A stretch of 64,000 bases of DNA, taken from NCBI RefSeq assembly GCF_015351025.1, contig NZ_JADKRV010000004.1, forward strand, positions 124,001-188,000. Reading direction: 5' to 3'. Of the stretch, positions 44,088-52,453 are shown piece by piece. This DNA comes from Curtobacterium sp. VKM Ac-1376 (GTDB taxonomy: Bacteria; Actinomycetota; Actinomycetes; Actinomycetales; Microbacteriaceae). Under the pieces are notes generated by a model, which saw only the letters and a list, made by a program, of their open reading frames with translations, did no database searches and was not told the origin of the DNA. Position 1 is the first letter of the stretch, and each line of letters opens with the position of its first letter. The position numbers and the translations under genes are program-made.

Positions 44088-45413
44088 CTACTGTTCCTTC
44101 GCGAGGGCGGCGTCCATCTTCTGCGCGAGGTCCTCCGCCACCTGGTCGACGGGCTTCGATCCATCGAACGCGCTCGGCAGTAGGGTGGTCTCGAGGGTGT
44201 TCCACGCGGCGGTGTTCTTCGACACCGGCAGGGGCTTCGCGTAGTCGACCGCGTCGAGGAACACCTGCAGGTCGGCGTCGGGCATCGTCTTCGTGAAGGC
44301 GCCCTGCGTGCCCTCGTAGGCGGGGATGACCGCGCCCATGTCGCCCTGCTGCTGCTGGGCGGTCTTGCCGGCGAGGTAGACCTGGAGCGCCTGCGCGGCG
44401 GCCTTGTTCTTGCTGGCCTCGGACACGACGTTCGACACACCGTGGATGACGGTCGCCTGCTCCTTGCCCTTCGGCAGCGGGTAGACCACGACGTCCTTCT
44501 CCATGTCGGTGCCGGTCAGGGCGGAGCGGAACCAGCTGCCGCCCTGGTACATCGCGAGCTTGCCGGAGGTGAACCACTGGTCAGCGGTGGTGTCGGTGAG
44601 CTGCTTGATCGACGGCGAGGCACCCGACTTGATCAGGTCGGTCCAGAACTGCAGGCCTTCCTCCGAGGCCTTCGAGGCGTACTCGGACTTCGTGCCGTCC
44701 GCGTTCACGACGGATCCCCCGGCCTGGAAGATCGTGTTGTAGTAGGTCGTCTGACCGTCCATGCCGCCGGCGGCACCGTAGGCGCCTTCCGCCTTGAGCT
44801 TCTCGCTGAGCTCGGCGCTGGTCTTCTGGAAGTCGTCCCAGGTCCAGTCCTTCGAGGGCAGGTCCATGCCGGCCTGCTCGAACAGCGCCTTGTTCACCCA
44901 GACACCGATGGTGTCGAAGTCCTTCGGCACGCCGTACTGGGTGTCGTCGTACGTGTACAGGTCGTTCAGCGCGCTCGAGTACTTCGTCGGGTCGATGTCC
45001 CCGGCCTTGACCTCGCCGGTGATGGGCGCGAGCTTGCCGTTGGCCGCGTACAGCTGGAAGTTCGGGCCGTTCATCCAGAACAGGTCGGGCAGCGTGTTGC
45101 TCGAGCCCTGCGTCTGCAGCTTCGTCCAGTAGTTGGCGAACGGTGTGACGTCGACGCTCACCTTGATGTCCGGGTACTCCTCGTTGAAGCCCTTGAGGTT
45201 GGCCTTGATCGCCTTGACCTGGTTCTCGTCCCAGACGGCGTACGTCAGGTTGGCCTTGGTGTCCTTCGCGGCGACGGTGTAGTCGCTGCCGGAGCTCGAC
45301 GCCCCGGAGGACGTGGAGCACCCGGCGAGGAGTGCGGCTGCACCGAGGGCGGCGACGGCGCCGAGGAGGGCGCGGCGCACGCCGGTCGCTCGGGCGGGGA
45401 TGTGTGCGGTCAT
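44088..45413 (-). CDS. sugar-binding lipoprotein of an ABC transporter
   Basis: A 441-residue extracellular solute-binding protein, family 1. The signal peptide ends in the lipobox ALLAGC with lipidated Cys32, followed by a Ser/Gly linker. DLFWMNGPNF, YGVPKDFDTIGVWVNKALF and MYQGGSWF are typical sugar-site regions rich in aromatic residues. The ATG at 45413 has AAAGGA about 9 bases upstream. By context it would capture an N-acetylhexosamine or a glycan containing it. Confidence 0.92.
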   Translation of the reverse strand: MTAHIPARATGVRRALLGAVAALGAAALLAGCSTSSGASSSGSDYTVAAKDTKANLTYAVWDENQVKAIKANLKGFNEEYPDIKVSVDVTPFANYWTKLQTQGSSNTLPDLFWMNGPNFQLYAANGKLAPITGEVKAGDIDPTKYSSALNDLYTYDDTQYGVPKDFDTIGVWVNKALFEQAGMDLPSKDWTWDDFQKTSAELSEKLKAEGAYGAAGGMDGQTTYYNTIFQAGGSVVNADGTKSEYASKASEEGLQFWTDLIKSGASPSIKQLTDTTADQWFTSGKLAMYQGGSWFRSALTGTDMEKDVVVYPLPKGKEQATVIHGVSNVVSEASKNKAAAQALQVYLAGKTAQQQQGDMGAVIPAYEGTQGAFTKTMPDADLQVFLDAVDYAKPLPVSKNTAAWNTLETTLLPSAFDGSKPVDQVAEDLAQKMDAALAKEQ

Positions 45414-45436
45414 CGGGAGGTCCTTTCGCACGGCCG

Positions 45437-46651
45437 TCAGGAGCCGACGGTCTGGGAGGGGTGGGTGGTGGGGTGGGTGAAGTGCGCGATCGTCTCGGCC
45501 GGCAGGCGCGGGACGTCGATGGGGACGGAGCCGTTGCGGAGCGAGCGGGTCGCCAGCGCGCCGGCCGCGACCGCGGCGCGTGCCGCGATCGGGGAGAGTT
45601 CCGTCGGTTCGCCGAGGGCGACGGACCGCAGGAACTCGGTCATGGTGAGCAGGTCGGCGTCGGCGTGGCCGTCCTCGACGCCGTCGATCGGGTACTCACG
45701 GTCCCCCGTGGTGTCCCAACCGCGACGATGCGTCCAGACCTTCACGACACCGCCGCCGGTGTCGCCGATGTTCTCGAGCCGGCCCTCGGTGCCGATGACG
45801 GTGTAGTTCCGCCAGTAGTCCGGGGTGAAGTGGCACTGCTCGTAGCTCGCCTGCACGCCGTTGTCGAGCGTCATCATCACCATCGAGACGTCCTCGACGT
45901 CGACGACGGGGTTGAGCCCGGTCTGAGCCAGCGGCGGCCAGTTGTCGTGGGAGAACCAGTCCCCCATCAGCTCGCCGCTGCGGTCCCGCCGGTCGGTGAC
46001 GTCCCCGTAGACCGACAGGGAACCCATGCCCACGACACGACTGGTGTCGCCACCGCCGAGCGCGTGGATGACGTCGAGGTCGTGGCTGGCCTTCTGCAGG
46101 AGCAGTGAGTTGACGTTCGCACGGTCCGCGTGCCAGTCCTTGAAGTAGTAGTCACCGCCGTTGCCGACGAAGTGGCGGCACCAGACGGCCTTGACCTCAC
46201 CGATCTCGCCGCGGTCGACGATCTCGCGCATCAGGCGGACGACGGCGGCGTGCCGGAAGTTGTGTCCGACGTACAGCGGCGTGCCGGTCTCGGCGGCGGT
46301 GTTGAGGACCGCGTCGGCGTCCTCGACCGTGATGGCCAGGGGCTTCTCGAGGTAGACCGCGATGCCCGCACGGAGCAGGTCGATCGCGATCTCGGCGTGG
46401 GTCCAGTCCGGGGTGGTGACGATCGCGGCATCCGCGTGCCCGGTGAGTTCGCGGTGGTGGTCGACCACCAGGGCGTCCGGGTACTCGGCGCGCCCGCGCT
46501 CGCGGCCGGCGACGGTGACGTCCGCCACCGCGACCACCTGTGCGTGCAGTGCGGGGTCGGCCGCTGCCGCCTCGGCGACGTGCCGCGCGATCGCGGACCG
46601 CTGGCCCATCCCGATCACCGCGACGCGGAGTCCTGCGTTGTCAGCGCCCAT
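45437..46651 (-). CDS. Gfo/Idh/MocA family oxidoreductase
   Basis: A 404-residue NAD(P)-dependent enzyme. The Rossmann start is RVAVIGMGQRS, EKPLAI holds the conserved lysine, and VGHNFRHAAVVRLMREIVDR and SLLLQKASHDLDVIHALGG carry the active-site His/Asp. It probably oxidises a sugar; some relatives (GH109) cleave glycosides by an NAD mechanism, but the GH109 hallmark was not seen. It is the first gene of the importer operon, 23 bases before the binding-protein gene. The ATG at 46651 has GGGAG 8 bases upstream. Confidence 0.85.
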   Translation of the reverse strand: MGADNAGLRVAVIGMGQRSAIARHVAEAAAADPALHAQVVAVADVTVAGRERGRAEYPDALVVDHHRELTGHADAAIVTTPDWTHAEIAIDLLRAGIAVYLEKPLAITVEDADAVLNTAAETGTPLYVGHNFRHAAVVRLMREIVDRGEIGEVKAVWCRHFVGNGGDYYFKDWHADRANVNSLLLQKASHDLDVIHALGGGDTSRVVGMGSLSVYGDVTDRRDRSGELMGDWFSHDNWPPLAQTGLNPVVDVEDVSMVMMTLDNGVQASYEQCHFTPDYWRNYTVIGTEGRLENIGDTGGGVVKVWTHRRGWDTTGDREYPIDGVEDGHADADLLTMTEFLRSVALGEPTELSPIAARAAVAAGALATRSLRNGSVPIDVPRLPAETIAHFTHPTTHPSQTVGS

Positions 46652-46670
46652 GCTCATCGCTCCCTTGCGT

Positions 46671-46680
46671 GATTGTGACG
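46671..46680. promoter_or_regulatory. candidate DeoR operator copy 1
   Basis: GATTGTGACG lies 20 bases upstream of the Gfo/Idh/MocA start and is repeated exactly at 47632-47641. An inverse ATTGTG/CACAAT pair (46672-46677, 46708-46713) and CACGATCGA at 46758 also fall in this 151-base gap. Confidence 0.5.
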
Positions 46681-46802
46681 CCCATGATGCCGAATCGATC
46701 ATGAATGCACAATAGGCGCTCACGGATCGCTCAGGGAGTGGAGCAGGGAGGGTTTTACACGATCGAAACGTCGCGGACGCTTCGCGGTACGCGGACGACC
46801 GG

Positions 46803-47591
46803 TCAGTCGGCGACGACGAGCTCCACGCCGGCGCTGGCGAGGTCAGCGGCGAACGCGGGCGGGACGGGCTGGTCTGTGACGAGGACGTCGATGCGGTCCA
46901 GCGGGCAGATCCGGGCGAACGTCGCGCGCTCGATCTTCGTCGAGTCGGCGACGACGACCACCCGACGCCCGACGGACGCGAAGTGCCGGCTGACCTCGGC
47001 CTCGCCCTCGTGCATGGTCGTCGCACCGTACTGGCCGGTCAGCCCGTCGACGCCGAGGACCACGAGGTCGAGCGCGAACTCGTCGAGGGTGTCCCGCACG
47101 AGCGGCCCCACGAGTTCGTAGGACTGCCGCCGGGCAACCCCGCCGGTGACCACGATCTTCACGTTGGCGCGGACGGAGAGCTCGTACCCCACGTTCAGGG
47201 CGTTCGTCACGATGGTGATCCCGAACTCGCCGTCGGCGCGGATGAAGCGCTCGCTCTTGCCGAGTTCGCGCGCCACCTCGGTCGTCGTCGTACCGCCGTT
47301 CAGCCCCACCGTCTCGCCGGGCTGCACGAGCCGGGCAGCGGCACGGGCGATGGCCGTCTTCGCCTCGGCCTGCCGGGCGATCTTGTACTGCAGGGGCAGC
47401 TCGTACCCGGCACCGAGGGCCGCCGCTCCCCCGTGCGTCCGCGTGACGAGCCGCTGCTCAGCCAGGGTCGCGAGGTCACGACGGGCCGTCGCGGCGGAGA
47501 TCCCGAGCAGTTCGCCGATCTCGGCGATCGACACGTTGCCGCGTTCGCTCACCAGTTCGAGCAGGGCGTTCAGCCGCTGTTGGGGGGTCAT
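46803..47591 (-). CDS. DeoR family transcriptional regulator (AgaR-like)
   Basis: A 262-residue repressor. The winged helix QQRLNALLELVSERGNVSIA continues to ISAATARRDLATLAEQ, and the DeoR C-terminal sugar-phosphate domain has GETVGLNGGTTTTEVA, TIVTNALNVGYEL, VVTGGVARRQSYELVGP and GVDGLTGQYG. It would release DNA on binding a sugar phosphate. I chose the ATG at 47591 because TAGGAT lies 7 bases upstream; an ATG at 47600 adds three residues. It lies between, and probably controls, the importer and catabolic operons. Confidence 0.9.
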   Translation of the reverse strand: MTPQQRLNALLELVSERGNVSIAEIGELLGISAATARRDLATLAEQRLVTRTHGGAAALGAGYELPLQYKIARQAEAKTAIARAAARLVQPGETVGLNGGTTTTEVARELGKSERFIRADGEFGITIVTNALNVGYELSVRANVKIVVTGGVARRQSYELVGPLVRDTLDEFALDLVVLGVDGLTGQYGATTMHEGEAEVSRHFASVGRRVVVVADSTKIERATFARICPLDRIDVLVTDQPVPPAFAADLASAGVELVVAD

Positions 47592-47613
47592 GACGGTCAT
47601 CCTACGGTGTCCT

Positions 47614-47669
47614 CACGATCGCTATCTGATCGATTGTGACGTTTTCCTCTTCCATCGAGCACGATCGCT
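47614..47669. promoter_or_regulatory. divergent control region with candidate DeoR sites
   Basis: CACGATCGCT occurs at 47614-47623 and 47660-47669, flanking GATTGTGACG at 47632-47641. The TAGGAT hexamer at 47599-47604 would drive deoR. A TACGCT at 47673-47678 is a possible -10 for the catabolic operon. Confidence 0.5.
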
Positions 47670-47724
47670 CGCTACGCTTCCTGATCATTCGATCACCCGG
47701 ATCGACCCGGACCGGAAGGCTCCC

Positions 47725-48603
47725 ATGACCGACACCTTCGTGAGCGCTGAACTGGCCTCGCAGCCGGAGACCTGGCGCGCAGCCGCCGCACTCCTGCCGA
47801 CGTTCGCCGATGCGCTCCCCCAGCCCGGAGAACGCGTGGCCGTGGTCGGCTGCGGTACGAGCTGGTTCATCGCGATGAGCTACGCCGTCGCCCGCGAGCA
47901 GGCAGGCCTCGGGGTCACCGACGCCTTCGCCGGCTCGGAGTACCCGGCATCGCGCGAGTACGACCGCGTCGTCACCATCAGCCGCTCGGGCACCACGACC
48001 GAGATCGTCGACCTGCTGCAGGCCATGCCGTCCCAGCGCACCGTCCTGATCACCGCCGTCGCCGACAGTCCTGCCGCAGCCGTGGCCGACCAGGTGGTCG
48101 CCCTGCCCTTCGCGGACGAGCGATCGGTCGTGCAGACCCGGTTCGCGACGACCGCGCTCGCACTGCTGCGGGCGTCCATCGGCGACGACGTCGACGCACT
48201 CGCGTCCCAGGCCGAGACGGCTCTGACGCTGCCCATCGACGACCTGCTCGACGCCGAACAGGTCACCTTCGTCGGGCGCGGCGCCGCCGTGGGCCTGACG
48301 TTCGAAGCAGCACTGAAGACGCGTGAGGCCGCACAGTTCTGGGCCGAGTCGTACCCGGCGATGGACTACCGGCACGGACCGATCGCGATCGCGCAGCCCG
48401 GTCGACTCGTCTGGTCGCTCGGCACCGCTCCCGAGGGGCTCGCTGCCGAGGTCGCCGTCACCGGTGCCCGCTTCGTGCAGCACGACCTCGATCCCATCGC
48501 CGGGCTCGTCGTCGTCCACCGGTTCGCCGTCGCCCTGGCCGAGGGCCGGGGACTCGACCCGGACAACCCCCGTTCGCTCACCCGGTCGGTCATCCTCACC
48601 TGA
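47725..48603 (+). CDS. SIS-domain sugar-phosphate isomerase/deaminase (AgaS-like)
   Basis: A 292-residue protein of two SIS domains, as in the isomerase half of GlmS and in AgaS/FrlB. The first has VVGCGTSWFIAMSYAVA and ISRSGTTTEIVDLL; the second has VGRGAAVGLTFEAALKTREA then AMDYRHGP. In the pathway proposed here it would convert galactosamine 6-phosphate to tagatose 6-phosphate with ammonia release. GGAAGG precedes the ATG. It is the first gene of a five-gene overlapping operon. Confidence 0.85.
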   Translation: MTDTFVSAELASQPETWRAAAALLPTFADALPQPGERVAVVGCGTSWFIAMSYAVAREQAGLGVTDAFAGSEYPASREYDRVVTISRSGTTTEIVDLLQAMPSQRTVLITAVADSPAAAVADQVVALPFADERSVVQTRFATTALALLRASIGDDVDALASQAETALTLPIDDLLDAEQVTFVGRGAAVGLTFEAALKTREAAQFWAESYPAMDYRHGPIAIAQPGRLVWSLGTAPEGLAAEVAVTGARFVQHDLDPIAGLVVVHRFAVALAEGRGLDPDNPRSLTRSVILT

Positions 48604-49508
48604 TGGCCGGCGCAGGCGCGGTGCTCGGGGTCGACGTCGGCGGCACGGGCATCAAGGCCAGGCTGACCGACGCCGACGGACTCGTCCTGTACGAGGCCCG
48701 GGTCCCGACGCCGAGCGAGGACCCGGACGCCGTCCGCCTCGCATCGGTGGTCGCCGAGCTCGCCGTCGACGCTCGGCGGCGCTGGCCGCTCGACGCGATC
48801 GGCCTGGTGACGCCCGGTGTCGTCGACGAGGCTGCCGGCGCGGTGGTCCTCGCGGTGAACCTCGGCTGGCGGGACGTGCCCGTGCGCGAGGCCGTCCGGA
48901 CAGCACTCCGGCACCGAGGGATCGACGTCCCGCTCGCCTTCGGGCACGACGTCCGCGCCGGTGCCCTGGCGGAGATCGCCGGCGGTGATCCGGCGTCGTC
49001 CCGGGGCTCTGTCGCCTTCGTGCCGGTCGGCACCGGGCTCGCGAGCGCCCTCGTCGTCGACGGTATCGTCGTGCCCGGCGGTGGCTGGGCGGGGGAGATC
49101 GGGCAGGTGCGGATCCCGTCCGGGCAGCACGCCGGGCTCCGGGTCGAGGAGATCGCGTCCGCAGGGGCAGTCGCCCGGCGATCGGGGGCTCCGTCCGCGC
49201 ACGCTGCGATGCTCCGGGTCCGTGCCGGGGACGTCATCGCGACCTCGGTCTGGTCCGACTGCGTCGCCGTGCTCGCCGACGCCCTCGCCTGGACGACCGC
49301 CGTCGCGGGGTGCCACACGATCATCGTCGGCGGGGGGCTCGCCGAGTCCGGTTCGCTGCTGCTCGACCCACTCCGCACCGCCGTCGCTGAGCGCCTGGTC
49401 GGCGTGCGGGTCCCCGTCATCGCGGCGGCTCGACACGGCGACGCCGCCGGTGCCATCGGCGCCGGCGTGCTCGCACGACGGCTGCTCGAGACCGAGGTGC
49501 TGGTGTGA
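48603..49508 (+). CDS. ROK family sugar kinase
   Basis: A 301-residue kinase. ATP site LGVDVGGTGIKARL, catalytic region FGHDVRAGALAE, and VPVGTGLASALVVDGIVVPGG are ROK features. The zinc-binding CxCGxxGC motif of most ROK proteins is missing: the expected place reads VRIPSGQHAGLRVEEIAS. Because import is by ABC transporter, not a phosphotransferase system, a dedicated kinase is needed; N-acetylgalactosamine kinase is the inferred role. Its ATG shares the A of the previous TGA. Confidence 0.85.
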   Translation: MAGAGAVLGVDVGGTGIKARLTDADGLVLYEARVPTPSEDPDAVRLASVVAELAVDARRRWPLDAIGLVTPGVVDEAAGAVVLAVNLGWRDVPVREAVRTALRHRGIDVPLAFGHDVRAGALAEIAGGDPASSRGSVAFVPVGTGLASALVVDGIVVPGGGWAGEIGQVRIPSGQHAGLRVEEIASAGAVARRSGAPSAHAAMLRVRAGDVIATSVWSDCVAVLADALAWTTAVAGCHTIIVGGGLAESGSLLLDPLRTAVAERLVGVRVPVIAAARHGDAAGAIGAGVLARRLLETEVLV

Positions 49509-50620
49509 CGACGCTCGTTCGGGCCCCGCGCATCCTGACCGCCGCCGACGACCTGCGGGACGGCTGGCTCGTCATCGACGACGACTCGGTCCTCGCCCTC
49601 GGGACGGGGACGCCACCGCGGACCGACGCGGCGCTCACCCTGGCCGGCACGGTCGTTCCGGGCTTCGTCGATCTGCACGCCCACGGCGCACTCGGCCACG
49701 ACTTCGCCGGGTGCTCGGCGGACGAAGCACGGGCCGTCGCCGCACACCACCGGTCGCGCGGGACAACGACCCTCGTCGCCTCGGTGGCGACGGGGCGCCC
49801 ACGGGACACCGTGGACGCGCTCACCCGGCTCCGGCCGCTCGTCGCCGACGGCACGCTCGCCGGGATCCACCTCGAGGGCCCGTGGCTCGCCCAGGCGCGG
49901 CGTGGAGCGCACCGGGCGGACCTACTGCATGCGCCGGACCCGGCCGAGGTCGACGCCTACCGTGCTGCCGCCGGCGATGCGCTGCGCGTCGTCACGCTCG
50001 CCCCCGAACTCCCCGGCGCGCTCGACGCCGTGGCACGGTTCGTCGCCGCGGGTGTCGTCGTCGCCATCGGGCACACCGATGCCACCGCCGAGCAGACCCG
50101 TCGTGCCATCGACGCCGGCGCCTCGCTCGTGACGCACCTGTTCAACGGGATGCCCCCGCTGCACCACCGCACGCCCGGTCCGGTCGGGGTCGCGCTGACC
50201 GACGACCGTGTGCTGCTCGAGTGCATCGTCGACGGGCATCACCTCGACCCGACCACCGTCGACCTCGTCCAGCGGAGTGCCCCGGGCCGGATGCTCCTGG
50301 TCTCCGACGCGATGTCCGCGACCGGCTGCCCCGACGGCGAGCACACCGTGGCCGGATCGGCGGTGTCCGTCCGCGACGGTGTCGCCATGCTCGCCGACGG
50401 GTCGTCCCTGGCGGGTAGCACGATCACCGTCAGCGATGCCGTTCGGCGCCTCGTCGCGGCGGGCACCGCGCTGCCCGAGGTGGTCGCCACGTCCGCCGGT
50501 CGCGCGGCGCACATGCTCGGGCTGCCGGCACCGCTCACGGTCGGGACCCCCGCCGAGCTCCTGGTCCTCGACCCGGCGACCGGTACGGTCCGTGGCCTGC
50601 CGACGGTGGTGTCCGCGTGA
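49505..50620 (+). CDS. N-acetylhexosamine-6-phosphate deacetylase (NagA/AgaA)
   Basis: A 371-residue amidohydrolase. Metal and substrate residues appear in GFVDLHAHGALGHDF, GIHLEGPWLA (Glu), AIGHTDATAEQ, VTHLFNGMPPLHHR and LLVSDAMSATG (catalytic Asp). It would remove acetate from N-acetylgalactosamine or N-acetylglucosamine 6-phosphate. The GTG overlaps the kinase stop (GTGA). Sequence alone does not separate NagA from AgaA; the tagatose-type genes after it favour AgaA. Confidence 0.9.
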   Translation: MTTLVRAPRILTAADDLRDGWLVIDDDSVLALGTGTPPRTDAALTLAGTVVPGFVDLHAHGALGHDFAGCSADEARAVAAHHRSRGTTTLVASVATGRPRDTVDALTRLRPLVADGTLAGIHLEGPWLAQARRGAHRADLLHAPDPAEVDAYRAAAGDALRVVTLAPELPGALDAVARFVAAGVVVAIGHTDATAEQTRRAIDAGASLVTHLFNGMPPLHHRTPGPVGVALTDDRVLLECIVDGHHLDPTTVDLVQRSAPGRMLLVSDAMSATGCPDGEHTVAGSAVSVRDGVAMLADGSSLAGSTITVSDAVRRLVAAGTALPEVVATSAGRAAHMLGLPAPLTVGTPAELLVLDPATGTVRGLPTVVSA

Positions 50621-51579
50621 TCGTCGTCGTCACCCCGAACCCTGCCGTGGACGTCACCTACCGGGTCGCCGAACAACGCGTCGGCGAGACCCAGCGCGTG
50701 CTCGAGGTCCAGCGACGACCCGGCGGCAAGGGGCTCAACGTCGGCCGTGTCCTCGCGGCCACCGGTGTGTCCACACACGCCGTCCTGCCGCTGGGCGGCG
50801 ACGCCGGAGCCTGGATCGCGGACGCCCTCGACGACCTCGCGCTCGCCCACACCGACGTCGCCGTCCGCGGCGAGACCCGGACGACGGTGACCGTGGTCGA
50901 CGACGTCGCACACCCGACGATGTTCGGTGAGCCGGGCCCCACGCTCGACCACGCCGAGTGGGACACCGTCGCGACGGTGATCGACGACCTGCTCGTGACG
51001 GCCGACGCCCTCGTGGTGTCGGGGTCGCTGCCCCGGGGCGCCGACTCCGCCGTCGTCGCGCACTGGGTCACCGCCGCGCGGCACCGTGGCATCACCTCCG
51101 TCGTCGACTGCTCCGGGTCGGCGCTGCTCGCCGCGGCCGAGGCCGGCGCCACCGTCTGCAAGCCGAACCGCGAGGAACTGCTCGAGGCCACCGGCACCGA
51201 CGACGAGCGGGCCGCCGCACTGCGGCTCCTCCGACTCGGCGCAGCCGTGGTGGTGGTGTCGCGCGGGTCGGACGGCATCGCCGCGCACACCACGGAACAC
51301 GTGCTCGAGGTCCCGGCGGTCCCCGGCGTCTCGGGCAATCCGACCGGAGCCGGTGACGCCGCGACGGCGGGGCTCGTCAGCGCCCTGGTCGCCGCGGCGC
51401 ACGACGGCGTCGTCCCGATCACCCGGACCGTCCTGCTCCGCGCACTCCGCTCCGCCGCTGCCCACGGAGCAGCCGCCGTGCTCCGGCCGGTGGCCGGCGA
51501 GGTCGACCCCGCCGACGTGCACCGCTTCCTGTCCGACCCGCCCGCTCCCACCCACGACCGAACGAGGACCCCAGCATGA
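50617..51579 (+). CDS. PfkB-type kinase (tagatose-6-phosphate/1-phosphofructokinase)
   Basis: A 320-residue ribokinase-superfamily enzyme of the LacC/FruK group. VTPNPAVDVTYRV at the start, RRPGGKGLNVGRVLAATG (substrate site), VSGSLPRG, CKPNREELLEATG and GNPTGAGDAATAGL with the catalytic Asp all fit. In this operon phosphorylation of tagatose 6-phosphate to tagatose 1,6-bisphosphate is the likely reaction. It overlaps both neighbours by 4 bases. Confidence 0.88.
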   Translation: MIVVVTPNPAVDVTYRVAEQRVGETQRVLEVQRRPGGKGLNVGRVLAATGVSTHAVLPLGGDAGAWIADALDDLALAHTDVAVRGETRTTVTVVDDVAHPTMFGEPGPTLDHAEWDTVATVIDDLLVTADALVVSGSLPRGADSAVVAHWVTAARHRGITSVVDCSGSALLAAAEAGATVCKPNREELLEATGTDDERAAALRLLRLGAAVVVVSRGSDGIAAHTTEHVLEVPAVPGVSGNPTGAGDAATAGLVSALVAAAHDGVVPITRTVLLRALRSAAAHGAAAVLRPVAGEVDPADVHRFLSDPPAPTHDRTRTPA

Positions 51580-52412
51580 TCACCGACCTCGCCCTCACCG
51601 GCCTGCTCGACACCGCCCGGACAGCCCGGGGCGGGGTCGGCGCGTTCAACGTCGTGCTGCTCGAGCACGCCGAGGCGATCGTCACCGGCGCCGAGCTGGC
51701 CGGTCTGCCGGTCATCCTGCAGATCAGCGAGAACTGCGTCCGGTACCACGGCGGCCTCGCGCCCATCACGACGGCCACCCAGGCCATCGCGCGAGCGGCC
51801 GACGTCGAGGTCCTCGTGCACCTCGACCACATCGAGGACCCGGACCTGGTCGTCGCCGGGATCGAGCTCGGGGTGGACTCAGTCATGTACGACGGCTCCC
51901 ACCTGGACTTCGCGGCCAACGTCGCGGCCACCCGGGGGCTCGCAGCTCGCTGTCACGCCGCGGGGGTCGCGATCGAGGCCGAGCTCGGCGAGGTCGGCGG
52001 CAAGGACGGCGTGCACGCCCCCGGGGTGCGGACGGACCCGACCGACGCGGCCGCGTTCGTGGCCGACACCGGGGTCGATGCCCTGGCGGTCGCGGTGGGG
52101 ACCTCGCATGCCATGCAGACTCGCGAGGCCTCGGTCGACCGCGCCCTCGTCGAGCGGCTCCGTGCCGCGGTGTCGGTTCCCCTGGTGCTGCACGGTTCCT
52201 CGGGGCTGACCGACGATGAGCTCCGTGCGGCCGTGCATGCCGGGATGACGAAGATCAACATCTCGACGCACTTGAACGGCCTGTTCACCCGCGCGCTCCG
52301 CACCGTGCTCGACGAGGGGCCGGACGTCGTCGACCCGCGGAAGTACGTGGCGGCGGGACGCGACGCGATCGCGACCGAGACCGCGCGGCTCCTGACGCTC
52401 CTGCACGGCTGA
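51576..52412 (+). CDS. class II aldolase (tagatose-bisphosphate type)
   Basis: A 278-residue class II aldolase. Zinc ligands lie in VLVHLDHIED, VEAELGEVGGKDGV (as IEAELGEVGG) and LVLHGSSGL; YDGSHLDF and NISTHLN are phosphate-site regions. The closest types are GatY/KbaY/AgaY, which split tagatose 1,6-bisphosphate to glyceraldehyde 3-phosphate and dihydroxyacetone phosphate, joining glycolysis. It closes the operon; no strong hairpin follows. Confidence 0.9.
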   Translation: MITDLALTGLLDTARTARGGVGAFNVVLLEHAEAIVTGAELAGLPVILQISENCVRYHGGLAPITTATQAIARAADVEVLVHLDHIEDPDLVVAGIELGVDSVMYDGSHLDFAANVAATRGLAARCHAAGVAIEAELGEVGGKDGVHAPGVRTDPTDAAAFVADTGVDALAVAVGTSHAMQTREASVDRALVERLRAAVSVPLVLHGSSGLTDDELRAAVHAGMTKINISTHLNGLFTRALRTVLDEGPDVVDPRKYVAAGRDAIATETARLLTLLHG

Positions 52413-52453
52413 GACAGCGCGACTCCAGGCCGGGCGACGCGGCACGAACTCCG

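Noticed and set aside
45437-46651. GH109-type NAD-dependent alpha-N-acetylgalactosaminidase
   Set aside because: Attractive next to a GalNAc pathway, but the hallmark GH109 stretch was not found; the protein reads as an ordinary Gfo/Idh/MocA dehydrogenase.
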